From Nautilus pompilius (lineage: Eukaryota; Mollusca; Cephalopoda; Nautilida; Nautilidae): a stretch of DNA of 64,000 nt. How positions within the stretch are numbered: position 1 is the first letter of the stretch; each line of letters begins with the position of its first letter. A program made the position numbers and the translations under genes. The notes under the pieces were generated by a model. The model was given only the letters and a program-made list of their open reading frames with translations, did no database searches and was not told where the DNA came from. The DNA lies in NCBI GenBank assembly GCA_018389105.1, contig JACATO010001009.1, positions 591,001 to 655,000 of the forward strand. Direction: 5' to 3'. Below, in pieces: positions 60,601-64,000 of this stretch.

Positions 60601-61740
60601 ATCAATCACAATTTTTTTTTTTTTAAAAAGGATTTTATATGGTTTTATAAAATAAATTCCCATCAAATATTTCAGAATATAACTATTAAAATATCCAAAA
60701 CCATAAGGGATTTGACTCAAACCAGAATTCTGTAATACATATATAAAAAAAACAAATATGCCACACTAAAAGATATTTTCCACAAATATTGTGATGATCA
60801 GAAGGCAGGAATGCACTTCAATTACTTCCAATAAGCGCATTCATTAATTTTGCTAACTCATATTCAGTAAACTTTTTATTTCAGTTTAAGTAGCCTACAC
60901 ATTTTTTAAAGTTTTAATTTAAAAGACAAACAAATACTGACCAACTTTCATGAAAGCTTTGTTCAGTATTGGATCCAGGGAAGGATCTAGCTTCTCCTGC
61001 ACATTCTGAATAAGCACGGGCAATCCAAACTGAATAGCATTCTCCAGGGTACGCATAAAGTTTGGCTGCTGCAGGTCAATCACTTTCAAACCCTAGAAAG
61101 ATGTTAGATATATTAACCCTATGACACTAAACGTATAACTGTTTTTCACACTTTAACAAAAAAACTTTATCAAATTAAAGCTGATGGCAATTGCTTTTAT
61201 TTAAGTACATAAATTAGTGAATTTATATATACTGTATGTATGTACATTTTCCTGTACACCATTATTTCAACTTGTTAAGGGTTAAATTCTCTTTAAAATT
61301 TGTTTTTAAGTTACAGCTATACCATATGTTCAGTATATGACAGCTTTTTTTGAAATTCCTGCCAGATTTAAGGAAAAGATAAGGAAAAAATCTGAACTTC
61401 TACTAATTTGTTGTTGTTTTTTAGCATGTAAACTTGTAGTCATTTTAAAAAAAAAATATGATTTAACTTTTCTCCTTCAATTAAATTGGTAATAATCTGA
61501 TAATTTATATTTATTTTTATGTACCTGCTCCTTTTCCATTGCTTTAATCCACCTTATAGCCTGGCCCTGAGGATCAATCATAAGGGGCCAGCGATTGCCT
61601 CTAGTGACAATAACGCCATTCTCAGTAGAAAAGCTGTCACTGGGAAGCCCTTGGATATTCCAGTCTCTCACCACTGTGGGTTTAGCCATAAAATTACAGA
61701 AGGCAAAGTCAGGGTCACATGGAATACCAAGTTTGCGAAC
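21448..61740 (-). CDS. DNAH2: Axonemal dynein heavy chain 2-like, C-terminal 20 exons
   Basis: Twenty minus-strand exons joined in phase encode about 1,086 residues, roughly the last quarter of a dynein heavy chain (animal DNAH2 is about 4,400 residues). In order: most of AAA5 ([19 protein letters not shown], residues 1-172), the coiled coil that leads to AAA6 ([17 protein letters not shown], about 180-270), linker helices ([26 protein letters not shown]), AAA6 ([13 protein letters not shown] to [17 protein letters not shown], about 436-612), the AAA lid ([10 protein letters not shown]) and the C-terminal domain ending [14 protein letters not shown]. This ending and the [10 protein letters not shown] and SVDSLSWDF segments are those of DNAH2, an inner-arm (I1/f-type) dynein of motile cilia. 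The protein is an ATP-driven microtubule motor. Upstream exons lie beyond 64 kb. One exon (29731-29846) shows a one-base frame discrepancy. Confidence 0.93.
21917..21938. repeat. (AT)n microsatellite
   Basis: Ten or more alternating AT units followed by a T run, inside a DNAH2 intron. Confidence 0.9.
22620..23300 (-). mobile_element. hAT transposase remnant (BED/SCAND3/ZBED5 type)
   Basis: Two overlapping minus-strand frames give blocks in hAT order: [10 protein letters not shown], then [19 protein letters not shown] and [12 protein letters not shown] (the catalytic Asp region, TTDGAPAM in relatives), then [33 protein letters not shown] and [19 protein letters not shown] (LAFLTDIT-HLN-LN-QLQ in relatives). 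A frameshift near 23040-23085 and missing segments show the copy is dead. Similar transposases have been domesticated in animals, but the damage here argues against a host gene. Confidence 0.72.
24757..24907 (-). CDS. DNAH2: DNAH2-like penultimate coding exon
   Basis: Begins after TTTACAAAG with GATGGTGTTTAC and ends ACTAAAG before GTATTG. It encodes [18 protein letters not shown] and [15 protein letters not shown], part of the C-terminal domain beta-barrel. Phase 0 at its start, one base carried over at its end. Both phases match the neighbours. Confidence 0.93.
24908..27170 (-). other. DNAH2 intron, nothing recognised
   Basis: A 2.3-kb AT-rich intron without recognisable transposon or coding sequence. 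Confidence 0.5.
27171..27245 (-). CDS. DNAH2: DNAH2-like exon
   Basis: A 25-codon exon between TATTTACAG and GTTGGTG. It encodes [19 protein letters not shown] and ends MAPK, the characteristic SVDSLSW segment of the dynein C-terminal domain. Phase 0 at both ends. Confidence 0.92.
27637..27813 (-). CDS. DNAH2: DNAH2-like exon
   Basis: 59 codons from [14 protein letters not shown] through [18 protein letters not shown] to SARQNS, in phase 0 at both ends. The FWLSGFFxPxGFLTA block is a hallmark of the dynein C-terminal domain and is fully conserved here. Flanking introns are 391 and 1,178 bases. Confidence 0.94.
27814..28991 (-). other. DNAH2 intron, nothing recognised
   Basis: A 1.2-kb AT-rich intron. 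No transposon block or exon could be supported. Confidence 0.5.
28992..29141 (-). CDS. DNAH2: DNAH2-like exon
   Basis: 50 codons starting [15 protein letters not shown] and ending VPPAWEK at a GTGAGT donor. Contains [16 protein letters not shown], the helix pair common to dynein C-terminal domains. Phase 0 at both ends. Confidence 0.93.
29142..29730 (-). other. DNAH2 intron, nothing recognised
   Basis: A 589-base AT-rich intron with no recognised element. Confidence 0.5.
29731..29846 (-). CDS. DNAH2: DNAH2-like exon with one-base frame discrepancy
   Basis: Read from the obvious acceptor (GTTTGTAG, exon base 29846) the start gives VLDLSANI. The later part gives [16 protein letters not shown] and [11 protein letters not shown] in a different frame. 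The exon is 116 bases, where phase-0 neighbours require 117. The missing base falls in the TTAAA run at about 29818-29822. Either the assembly dropped a homopolymer base or the allele carries a frameshift. An internal AG (29834-29833) would give a 102-base exon in phase 0, starting [12 protein letters not shown] and skipping the disrupted part. Confidence 0.82.
30203..30425 (-). CDS. DNAH2: DNAH2-like exon
   Basis: 223 bases. The first G completes a Lys codon begun in the previous exon, then [32 protein letters not shown] and [10 protein letters not shown] follow, ending GESKEEK at [14 protein letters not shown] is a near-invariant dynein C-terminal motif. Phases agree on both sides. Confidence 0.94.
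30426..32147 (-). other. DNAH2 intron, nothing recognised
   Basis: A 1.7-kb AT-rich intron. Short open frames within it show no splice-site support or family motif. Confidence 0.5.
32148..32332 (-). CDS. DNAH2: DNAH2-like exon
   Basis: 185 bases from [20 protein letters not shown] through [19 protein letters not shown] to AITQPFF plus two bases of the next Lys. The YLIGEINYGGRVTDD-type block is strongly conserved in all dyneins. Starts in phase 0 and ends with two bases carried over. Confidence 0.95.
32333..34387 (-). other. DNAH2 intron carrying a diverged minisatellite
   Basis: A 2.05-kb intron. Its central 1.2 kb consists of a very diverged tandem array (about 32690-33930). The remaining flanks are AT-rich without other features. 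Confidence 0.6.
32690..33930. repeat. Highly diverged minisatellite, unit about 46 bp
   Basis: Across this stretch a module recurs with the order AACCAGRGTGACATACTGG, TGRAACAAGAGAAC, then CATGTTAAAGGAA. Good instances begin near 32714, 33005, 33100, 33399, 33446, 33532 and 33656. Spacing centres on roughly 45-50 bases with insertions and heavy substitution. The array explains the odd open frames here (Phe/His-rich on the minus strand, 33089-33729), which are not genes. It lies wholly within a DNAH2 intron. Confidence 0.65.
34388..34579 (-). CDS. DNAH2: DNAH2-like exon
   Basis: 64 codons, phase 0 at both ends. Starts [18 protein letters not shown], continues [19 protein letters not shown] and ends YEFNDSDFE. 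This is the AAA6 lid helix bundle, with the FFHAVVQERRKFGPLGWN-type dynein motif clearly present. Confidence 0.95.
34725..36016 (+). mobile_element. mariner element with intact ends, broken transposase
   Basis: Starts CGAGGTCTGACCAAAAAG after TA (34723-34724). Ends with the inverted partner CTTTTTGGACAAACCTCG before TA (36017-36018). Inverted repeats are about 30 bp with several mismatches. Length 1,292 bases, the normal mariner size. The plus-strand transposase is interrupted by stops and frameshifts, so the element is non-autonomous. Confidence 0.92.
34891..35941 (+). pseudogene. mariner transposase pseudogene
   Basis: The likely ATG at 34891 ([14 protein letters not shown]) leads into the helix-turn-helix part [17 protein letters not shown] and [16 protein letters not shown]. 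The first catalytic Asp lies in [13 protein letters not shown]; the family has GDETW, so Glu is replaced by Lys. A segment after LLTDVT seems to be missing seven or eight residues. A TAG follows MLIIFFD (35503-35505). The second Asp (HDDTPAHTS) and third Asp ([14 protein letters not shown]34D spacing) are read in another frame at 35616-35816. The C-terminal FEGD-like end is near 35925-35945. Confidence 0.85.
36130..37160 (-). mobile_element. Old mariner-family transposase remnant
   Basis: Minus-strand translation in several frames gives [11 protein letters not shown] and [13 protein letters not shown] near 36660-36720 (first catalytic Asp/Glu region and the following Trp-rich segment of Mos1-like transposases), then [18 protein letters not shown] near 36360-36420 (third catalytic Asp, PPYSPDLAPSDYHLF in relatives), and [17 protein letters not shown] at 36230-36290 (C-terminal region). 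Stops are frequent and no terminal repeats were found. Confidence 0.6.
37761..37955 (-). CDS. DNAH2: DNAH2-like exon
   Basis: 65 codons, phase 0 at both ends, from [20 protein letters not shown] through [17 protein letters not shown] to TTEPPK. The GxWVxLQNCHL and FRLWLSSxPxxxFP motifs of AAA6 are complete. Confidence 0.96.
37956..40305 (-). other. DNAH2 intron with hAT remnant
   Basis: A 2.35-kb intron. About 38,370-39,560 is a decayed hAT transposase; the rest is AT-rich and unrecognised. Confidence 0.65.
38370..39560 (-). mobile_element. hAT transposase remnant (GTF2I-repeat/SCAND3 type)
   Basis: Translation in the minus direction gives [11 protein letters not shown] (catalytic Asp region, near 39035), [15 protein letters not shown] (CIIHQEALCAK in relatives), [21 protein letters not shown], and a longer open part 38373-38651 with [32 protein letters not shown] split by changes (the Leu-rich and AHFP segments of this hAT group). 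Many stops. No terminal repeats identified. Confidence 0.6.
40306..40431 (-). CDS. DNAH2: DNAH2-like exon
   Basis: 42 codons, phase 0 at both ends: [19 protein letters not shown] and [19 protein letters not shown]. The LGQGQ motif of the AAA6 core is intact. Confidence 0.95.
40432..43199 (-). other. DNAH2 intron with a possible dispersed repeat
   Basis: A 2.8-kb AT-rich intron. It contains a CATA tetranucleotide run (40928-40944) and, at about 42170-42480, a less AT-rich block that resembles part of 3130-3300 and could be a short interspersed element. Nothing else recognised. Confidence 0.4.
40928..40944. repeat. (CATA)n microsatellite
   Basis: Four perfect CATA units in a DNAH2 intron. Confidence 0.8.
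43200..43405 (-). CDS. DNAH2: DNAH2-like exon
   Basis: 206 bases: two bases complete a Gly, then [22 protein letters not shown], with [19 protein letters not shown] and [10 protein letters not shown] before GTGGGT. It covers the start of AAA6; the RxLRPD and FxLSPG motifs are present. The phases match an upstream exon ending CCAG and a downstream exon starting GATCCT. Confidence 0.95.
44120..44900 (+). mobile_element. Possible decayed Tc1-family remnant
   Basis: Plus-strand translation gives [12 protein letters not shown] near the left, then [11 protein letters not shown] with a following DVHQ in a neighbouring frame near 44505-44555. This matches the first catalytic segment FTDESRF-S---D-R of Tc1-like transposases. 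The remainder is too eroded to align by eye and no terminal repeats were found. Confidence 0.4.
46089..48477 (-). mobile_element. Nearly full-length decayed hAT transposon (ZBED5 type)
   Basis: The left end reads CAGTGGTTCTCAACCTTTTC at 46089, a classic hAT terminus. The right end, reverse-complemented from 48477, reads CATTGATCACACCTGTGAGC, a mutated partner. In between, minus-strand blocks run in transposase order: a zinc-finger segment [18 protein letters not shown] to [21 protein letters not shown] (about 47760-47900), SYEV-like [22 protein letters not shown] and [12 protein letters not shown] (47447-47689), and [22 protein letters not shown] to [10 protein letters not shown] (46515-46811). 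Internal stops abound. An 8-bp target duplication is not clear. Similar genes (ZBED5) are domesticated in mammals, but this copy is dead. Confidence 0.78.
48762..48948 (-). CDS. DNAH2: DNAH2-like exon
   Basis: 187 bases starting [18 protein letters not shown] and ending QPESALLPG with one base carried over. [18 protein letters not shown] is typical DNAH2 text between the AAA5 and AAA6 modules. Phases match both neighbours. Confidence 0.95.
49084..49210 (-). CDS. DNAH2: DNAH2-like exon
   Basis: 127 bases. The first A completes an Arg codon, then [19 protein letters not shown] and [14 protein letters not shown], with a GTATGT donor. The ERHKLLFSF and FFLRGG motifs are conserved in all axonemal dyneins. 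Confidence 0.95.
49211..49890 (-). other. DNAH2 intron, nothing recognised
   Basis: A 680-base AT-rich intron with a long A run near 49620. No gene or transposon block seen. Confidence 0.5.
49891..50090 (-). CDS. DNAH2: DNAH2-like exon
   Basis: 200 bases from [18 protein letters not shown] through [20 protein letters not shown] to DYHTYATY plus two bases. The RxSxLFF, L and MYQFSL-xF motifs identify the conserved stretch that follows the coiled coil after AAA5. Phase 0 start, two bases carried over. Confidence 0.95.
50091..53490 (-). other. DNAH2 intron with an unplaced transposase-like remnant
   Basis: A 3.4-kb intron. About 50.6-52.1 kb carries eroded protein-like text; 52.1-53.5 kb is AT-rich and unrecognised. 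Confidence 0.5.
50620..52100 (-). mobile_element. Eroded transposase-like remnant, possibly TTF-type hAT
   Basis: Less AT-rich than its surroundings. Minus-strand fragments include [15 protein letters not shown] with following HYKDA-like text near 51660-51740, resembling the TTF zinc-finger segment of one hAT branch. A second piece, [20 protein letters not shown] continuing [15 protein letters not shown] (about 51040-51170), I could not assign. No terminal repeats. It may be composite or another superfamily. Confidence 0.35.
53491..53635 (-). CDS. DNAH2: DNAH2-like exon
   Basis: 145 bases: one base completes an Arg, then [33 protein letters not shown] and EAKIDAARE at GTAAAT. It is the second part of the coiled coil between AAA5 and AAA6. 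Phases match both neighbours. Confidence 0.94.
53636..54052 (-). other. DNAH2 intron, nothing recognised
   Basis: A 417-base AT-rich intron. Confidence 0.5.
54053..54185 (-). CDS. DNAH2: DNAH2-like exon
   Basis: 133 bases. Two bases complete a Gly codon, then [20 protein letters not shown] and [15 protein letters not shown], with AG carried into the next exon. It contains the end of AAA5 and the start of the coiled coil (heptad-like Leu/Lys/Glu pattern). GLxxQLLGxVVxxERPxLE is diagnostic of dynein. Confidence 0.95.
54277..54344. repeat. Compound microsatellite (AC)n(TC)n ... (ATC)n(TC)n
   Basis: Runs of AC, then CT, then after GTACTGACA a run of ATC and again CT. A likely polymorphic locus inside a DNAH2 intron. 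Confidence 0.92.
57750..58470 (-). mobile_element. Decayed Tc1-family transposase remnant
   Basis: Minus-strand text includes [19 protein letters not shown] near 57975-58030 (FQDDNAP-H-A in relatives), [20 protein letters not shown] near 57885-57945 (third catalytic Asp, SPDLNPIE-LWE) and [17 protein letters not shown] near 57785-57840 (the C-terminal segment before the end). Stops interrupt the frame. The extension to 58470 is inferred from size. No terminal repeats found. Confidence 0.55.
59004..60302 (-). mobile_element. mariner element with intact ends, lightly broken transposase
   Basis: Starts CGAGGTCTGTCGAAAAAG after TA (59002-59003). Ends with the inverted partner CTTTTTCGACAGACCTTG before TA (60303-60304). 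1,299 bases long. Inverted repeats of about 27 bp with few mismatches. The transposase runs on the minus strand. It sits in the same orientation as the dynein gene, inside an intron and just 41 bases from the acceptor-distal end of the next exon region. Confidence 0.92.
59115..60110 (-). pseudogene. mariner transposase pseudogene
   Basis: Start region near 60110 (MTERVEQ then a stop, [20 protein letters not shown]). Then an open block 59543-59884 with [37 protein letters not shown] and the first catalytic Asp in [20 protein letters not shown] shift leads to [20 protein letters not shown] (59445-59633). Another shift leads to 59115-59408 with [20 protein letters not shown] and [19 protein letters not shown]. 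In that last motif the usual third catalytic Asp (SPDLAP) reads SPVMAP, so the active site is lost as well as the frame. Confidence 0.85.
60344..60493 (-). CDS. DNAH2: DNAH2-like exon
   Basis: 150 bases: two bases complete a Gly, then [34 protein letters not shown] and [10 protein letters not shown] plus one base at GTACAG. The IKLGDKxVEYNxxFxLYxTTKLxNPHY block is the most conserved segment of AAA5. The acceptor lies after a TATATATAG run. Confidence 0.96.
60494..60941 (-). other. DNAH2 intron, nothing recognised
   Basis: A 448-base AT-rich intron. Confidence 0.5.
60942..61092 (-). CDS. DNAH2: DNAH2-like exon
   Basis: 151 bases starting [20 protein letters not shown], then [16 protein letters not shown] and NKAFMKVG with one base carried over. 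AAA5 nucleotide-site neighbourhood; GxPxLxENVxExLDP is typical. Phases match both sides. Confidence 0.95.
61093..61524 (-). other. DNAH2 intron, nothing recognised
   Basis: A 432-base AT-rich intron. Confidence 0.5.
61525..61740 (-). CDS. DNAH2: DNAH2-like exon (first one in the window in reading order)
   Basis: 72 codons, phase 0 at both ends, after CTTTTAAG and before GTACAT. Encodes [14 protein letters not shown], then [39 protein letters not shown] and WIKAMEKEQ. It opens the AAA5 domain; the DW-xGLPxDxxSxENGxI and RWPLMIDPQ motifs are unmistakable. The preceding exon lies beyond the right edge of the window or was not recognised. Confidence 0.96.
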
Positions 61741-64000
61741 CTTAAAAGAAAAAAAGAACATTTTTTTTTTTTTTAATTTAAAAAAAATCTGTATGTCATA
61801 CAGTAATACTGGAAACAAGATTCAGAACATACTGATATATCCTACAGAATATGTTTGAATATTAGTCTACATTGGAAACCTTCCTCCTCAGAGTAAATAC
61901 ACCTCAGAAAAAGAAGAAAAAATACCTTCCATTCATACATATTTACATTCTGGATAAAGATGACCTCCCTGCATGTTGATCTAAACTCTTCATTTTAAAA
62001 AAAATTTTGCTGTTAGTGGAAGCTAACATAACTAGCTAGGCTGTCTGAAATGAGAATATAAAATGCCAATGCTACCGGTGTGAAAATGATTGGAAAAAAA
62101 TTAAAACTGGTAGAAAGACAGTGACCACCATTGACCCCAGTAAAAATTTGTACACATATCCACCCAGATCAGGTGATGGTCCAGCTGTCACTGTTTGGTT
62201 ACATATACCATTCTTCAACCGGGGCCACTTCCAACTGATCAAAAGACTCTGGGTGGACTTGGCAACCACAGACAAGCCTCCATAAAATGTCCCAAACATG
62301 TTCAATCAGATTTAAATCCAAATGTCAAGCAGGACATTCATATGAATGATGCTGTGGACCTGAAGCGCAGCACTGACAACATGTGCTTAGTGCAGACATG
62401 TGTTGTCATTCATAAAGATGAGCTGGACCTGGCCATTTTCCCTGGGGGGTAATGAGAGGTGTAATGATCTTATCTCTGTATCTGACACCAATCATGGCAC
62501 TCTTCCTAATGATGAAACGATCAGTTCTTTAGCCAACTTAAATGTCAGCTCATTCCATGAGGTAATCCTCTACCAAATCAATCATGCTAGATAATGGCAC
62601 AGTAAGAAAATCATTCCCCAACTTGTCTCTATATTCTATCCCATGTGTCACTGATACCTCAACAGAATCTAAATTTGGTCTTAATGGTTCAACTTCCATT
62701 TCAATGTTGTTCTACTCATCACATGTGTAGCTGCTGATGCAGCTGTGTTAGAGAGAAACAGCATTGGTATTCTGGACTGTATACTCCTAGCATGAAGACT
62801 GTTACAAAATGTCTATGTCAAAATTCTATGATTGTTTGCTCTTTGGAGCTAATTTAGGAAAGACTGTGCTGATTTTGTCTAGAAAAAGTGACAATATAGT
62901 TATCCTCACTGTTGTGGAGGTGCTGTAACCCTTAGGTGACCTAAAAATCTCCCTTGGAACTAGATAGTCTGATGGTAACTTGTTAGTGCCATAGAAATGA
63001 CACTGATTAATATTTTTTCAACCAAGCAACAGCAGTCTGTATCATATTTCCTTAAACCACCCAGATGGCCTCAGCGATGCTGCCTTTGGTGTTAAATCAC
63101 ACCAACCCCTAAGCATTCTTAAACTAACTTACACCACACACATGGACAGTTCATGGAGAAAGCAGCAATGGATTGTGTGTAACAATGTACAGTAAGCAGC
63201 CTATTATCTAACCCCCAGATATCCACCTTTCCCAATATAAGCCAAGATCAGTTCAGTTTTTGCTATCTAACCTTTACAGTTAACTCAGAGGAGTTGTGTA
63301 TCCACTGCCTGTGCACACTCAGATTGCTTCTAGTAAGATGGTTAGTACTCTACGCATTTTTTGCTCATTGATCAGTTGTATTCTTCATTGCTAGTAAACT
63401 TTATCAGTGATGATAAATGTAATTCTTTGCAAAAGGTCATCCATTAATGCTATAGTTTGGCTAGTGCTTTGACAAGCAATCAAAAAACTAAAGAAAAAGA
63501 ACAAGAAAGAAGCTGTTGGATAAACAGCAACATTTATTTAAAATTACACCATTTGGGTATCCAACTTTTTCAAATATCCAATGTGACCATCTTCAGGTCC
63601 CATTAAGGTCAGATACCAGGTATTTTACTGGATGCAGATTAAGTGGTAGAAACGATTTGCTCATTAGTTTCAAAGGTCATTTAGCTCCAGAGATGATGGT
63701 GGTCTTGTGAATGCAGGCGGATAAAATCTAGAATTGTTGGTGAAGGTTCAATATTTGGACTAATACACCTTTTAAAATTGTGACCATTCTATCAGTTTTG
63801 TTAAAATCTTTAAGTTTTTTTTTAGTTTTAAAGTGCCATGATCTGTTTTGTGTTTTAAATACAGATCCACAATCACATTACTTGTGAAGAATTATTTTTA
63901 TTCTATCTTTTTCTCTAATTACTTCACTGTATTTTGATTGCTTGATCTTCTTTAGTCTTTTTCTTCATTTTCAGTATTACATATTTTATAATATTCTTTA
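61741..64000. other. Upstream DNAH2 intron (window edge) with a Tc1 remnant
   Basis: No further dynein exon was recognised to the right edge, so this is probably intron. It carries a decayed Tc1-like copy (62090-62700). About 63500-63720 is less AT-rich and looks repeat-like, but I cannot assign it. Confidence 0.5.
62090..62700 (-). mobile_element. Decayed Tc1-family transposase remnant
   Basis: Minus-strand frames give VRYRDKIITPLI (RYRDEIL-P-V in relatives, near 62460-62500), QLIFMNDNTCLH (FMDDNAPCH, second catalytic Asp, near 62395-62430), AHVVSAALQVHSI, then PA-stop-HLDLNLIEHVWDILW (SPDLNPIEHVWD, third catalytic Asp, near 62285-62340) and ESFDQLEVAPVEEWY (L-QL---L-EEW, near 62205-62250). 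The landmarks are in the right order and spacing, with stops and one or more frameshifts. Terminal repeats were not found. Confidence 0.65.

Noticed and set aside
21448..61740. The dynein copy being a pseudogene
   Set aside because: Nineteen of twenty exons are open with GT-AG sites and matching phases, and conserved motifs are intact. A single base in one homopolymer is weak evidence against function.
21448..61740. Assignment to DNAH1, DNAH6 or DNAH7 instead of DNAH2
   Set aside because: Those end with RGVAL-type text. The [10 protein letters not shown] ending and the DNAH2-like text of several exons fit DNAH2 best, though only a tree with the full protein would settle it.
1..64000. tRNA, rRNA or other structured RNA genes
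   Set aside because: I saw no cloverleaf with A and B boxes and no ribosomal sequence. A covariance-model scan would be needed to exclude small RNAs.

Overview
This is nuclear DNA from an animal. The background is AT-rich, genes are split by GT-AG introns of up to about 6 kb, and transposable elements of animal type are abundant. The only long host gene is an axonemal dynein heavy chain, so the organism builds motile cilia or flagella. I cannot fix the species. The mix of Tc1/mariner, pogo/Tigger, hAT and I/Jockey-like LINE elements fits an invertebrate such as a chelicerate or mollusc, but that is inference.

Left part (1-21.4 kb). A 43-bp tandem array (1-616) runs off the left edge. Two possible exons of an unrecognised minus-strand gene lie at 2918-3019 and 3522-3684. 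A complete pogo/Tigger DNA transposon (4448-7210) carries matching terminal inverted repeats, TA target duplications and an uninterrupted 524-residue transposase with its D,D,D residues. Decayed Tc1-family copies follow at about 7.4-8.3 kb and 9.6-10.0 kb. Two related GC-rich non-LTR retrotransposons then sit tail to tail. LINE-A (plus, 11316-15418) is bounded by a 14-bp target-site duplication and its first reading frame has a 2A-like ribosome-skipping motif ending DIESNPGP. LINE-B (minus, about 15733-19880) is less damaged. Both end in a (CAA)n tail.

Right part (21.4-64 kb). The minus strand carries the last 20 exons I can recognise of a DNAH2-like inner-arm dynein heavy chain (stop at 21448, upstream exons beyond 64 kb). 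They encode about 1,086 residues: part of AAA5, the coiled coil between AAA5 and AAA6, AAA6, its lid and the C-terminal domain. Exon phases agree at every junction except one: the exon at 29731-29846 lacks one base relative to the frame required, although an internal AG could restore the frame.

The introns hold most of the remaining recognisable sequence: two mariner elements with ends and TA duplications (34725-36016 and 59004-60302), an older mariner remnant, three BED-type hAT transposase remnants, a further unplaced transposase-like remnant, decayed Tc1 copies, and a very diverged minisatellite of about 46 bp (32.7-33.9 kb). The host gene encodes a motor subunit; the other coding sequences are selfish elements, almost all broken by stops or frameshifts except the Tigger transposase.
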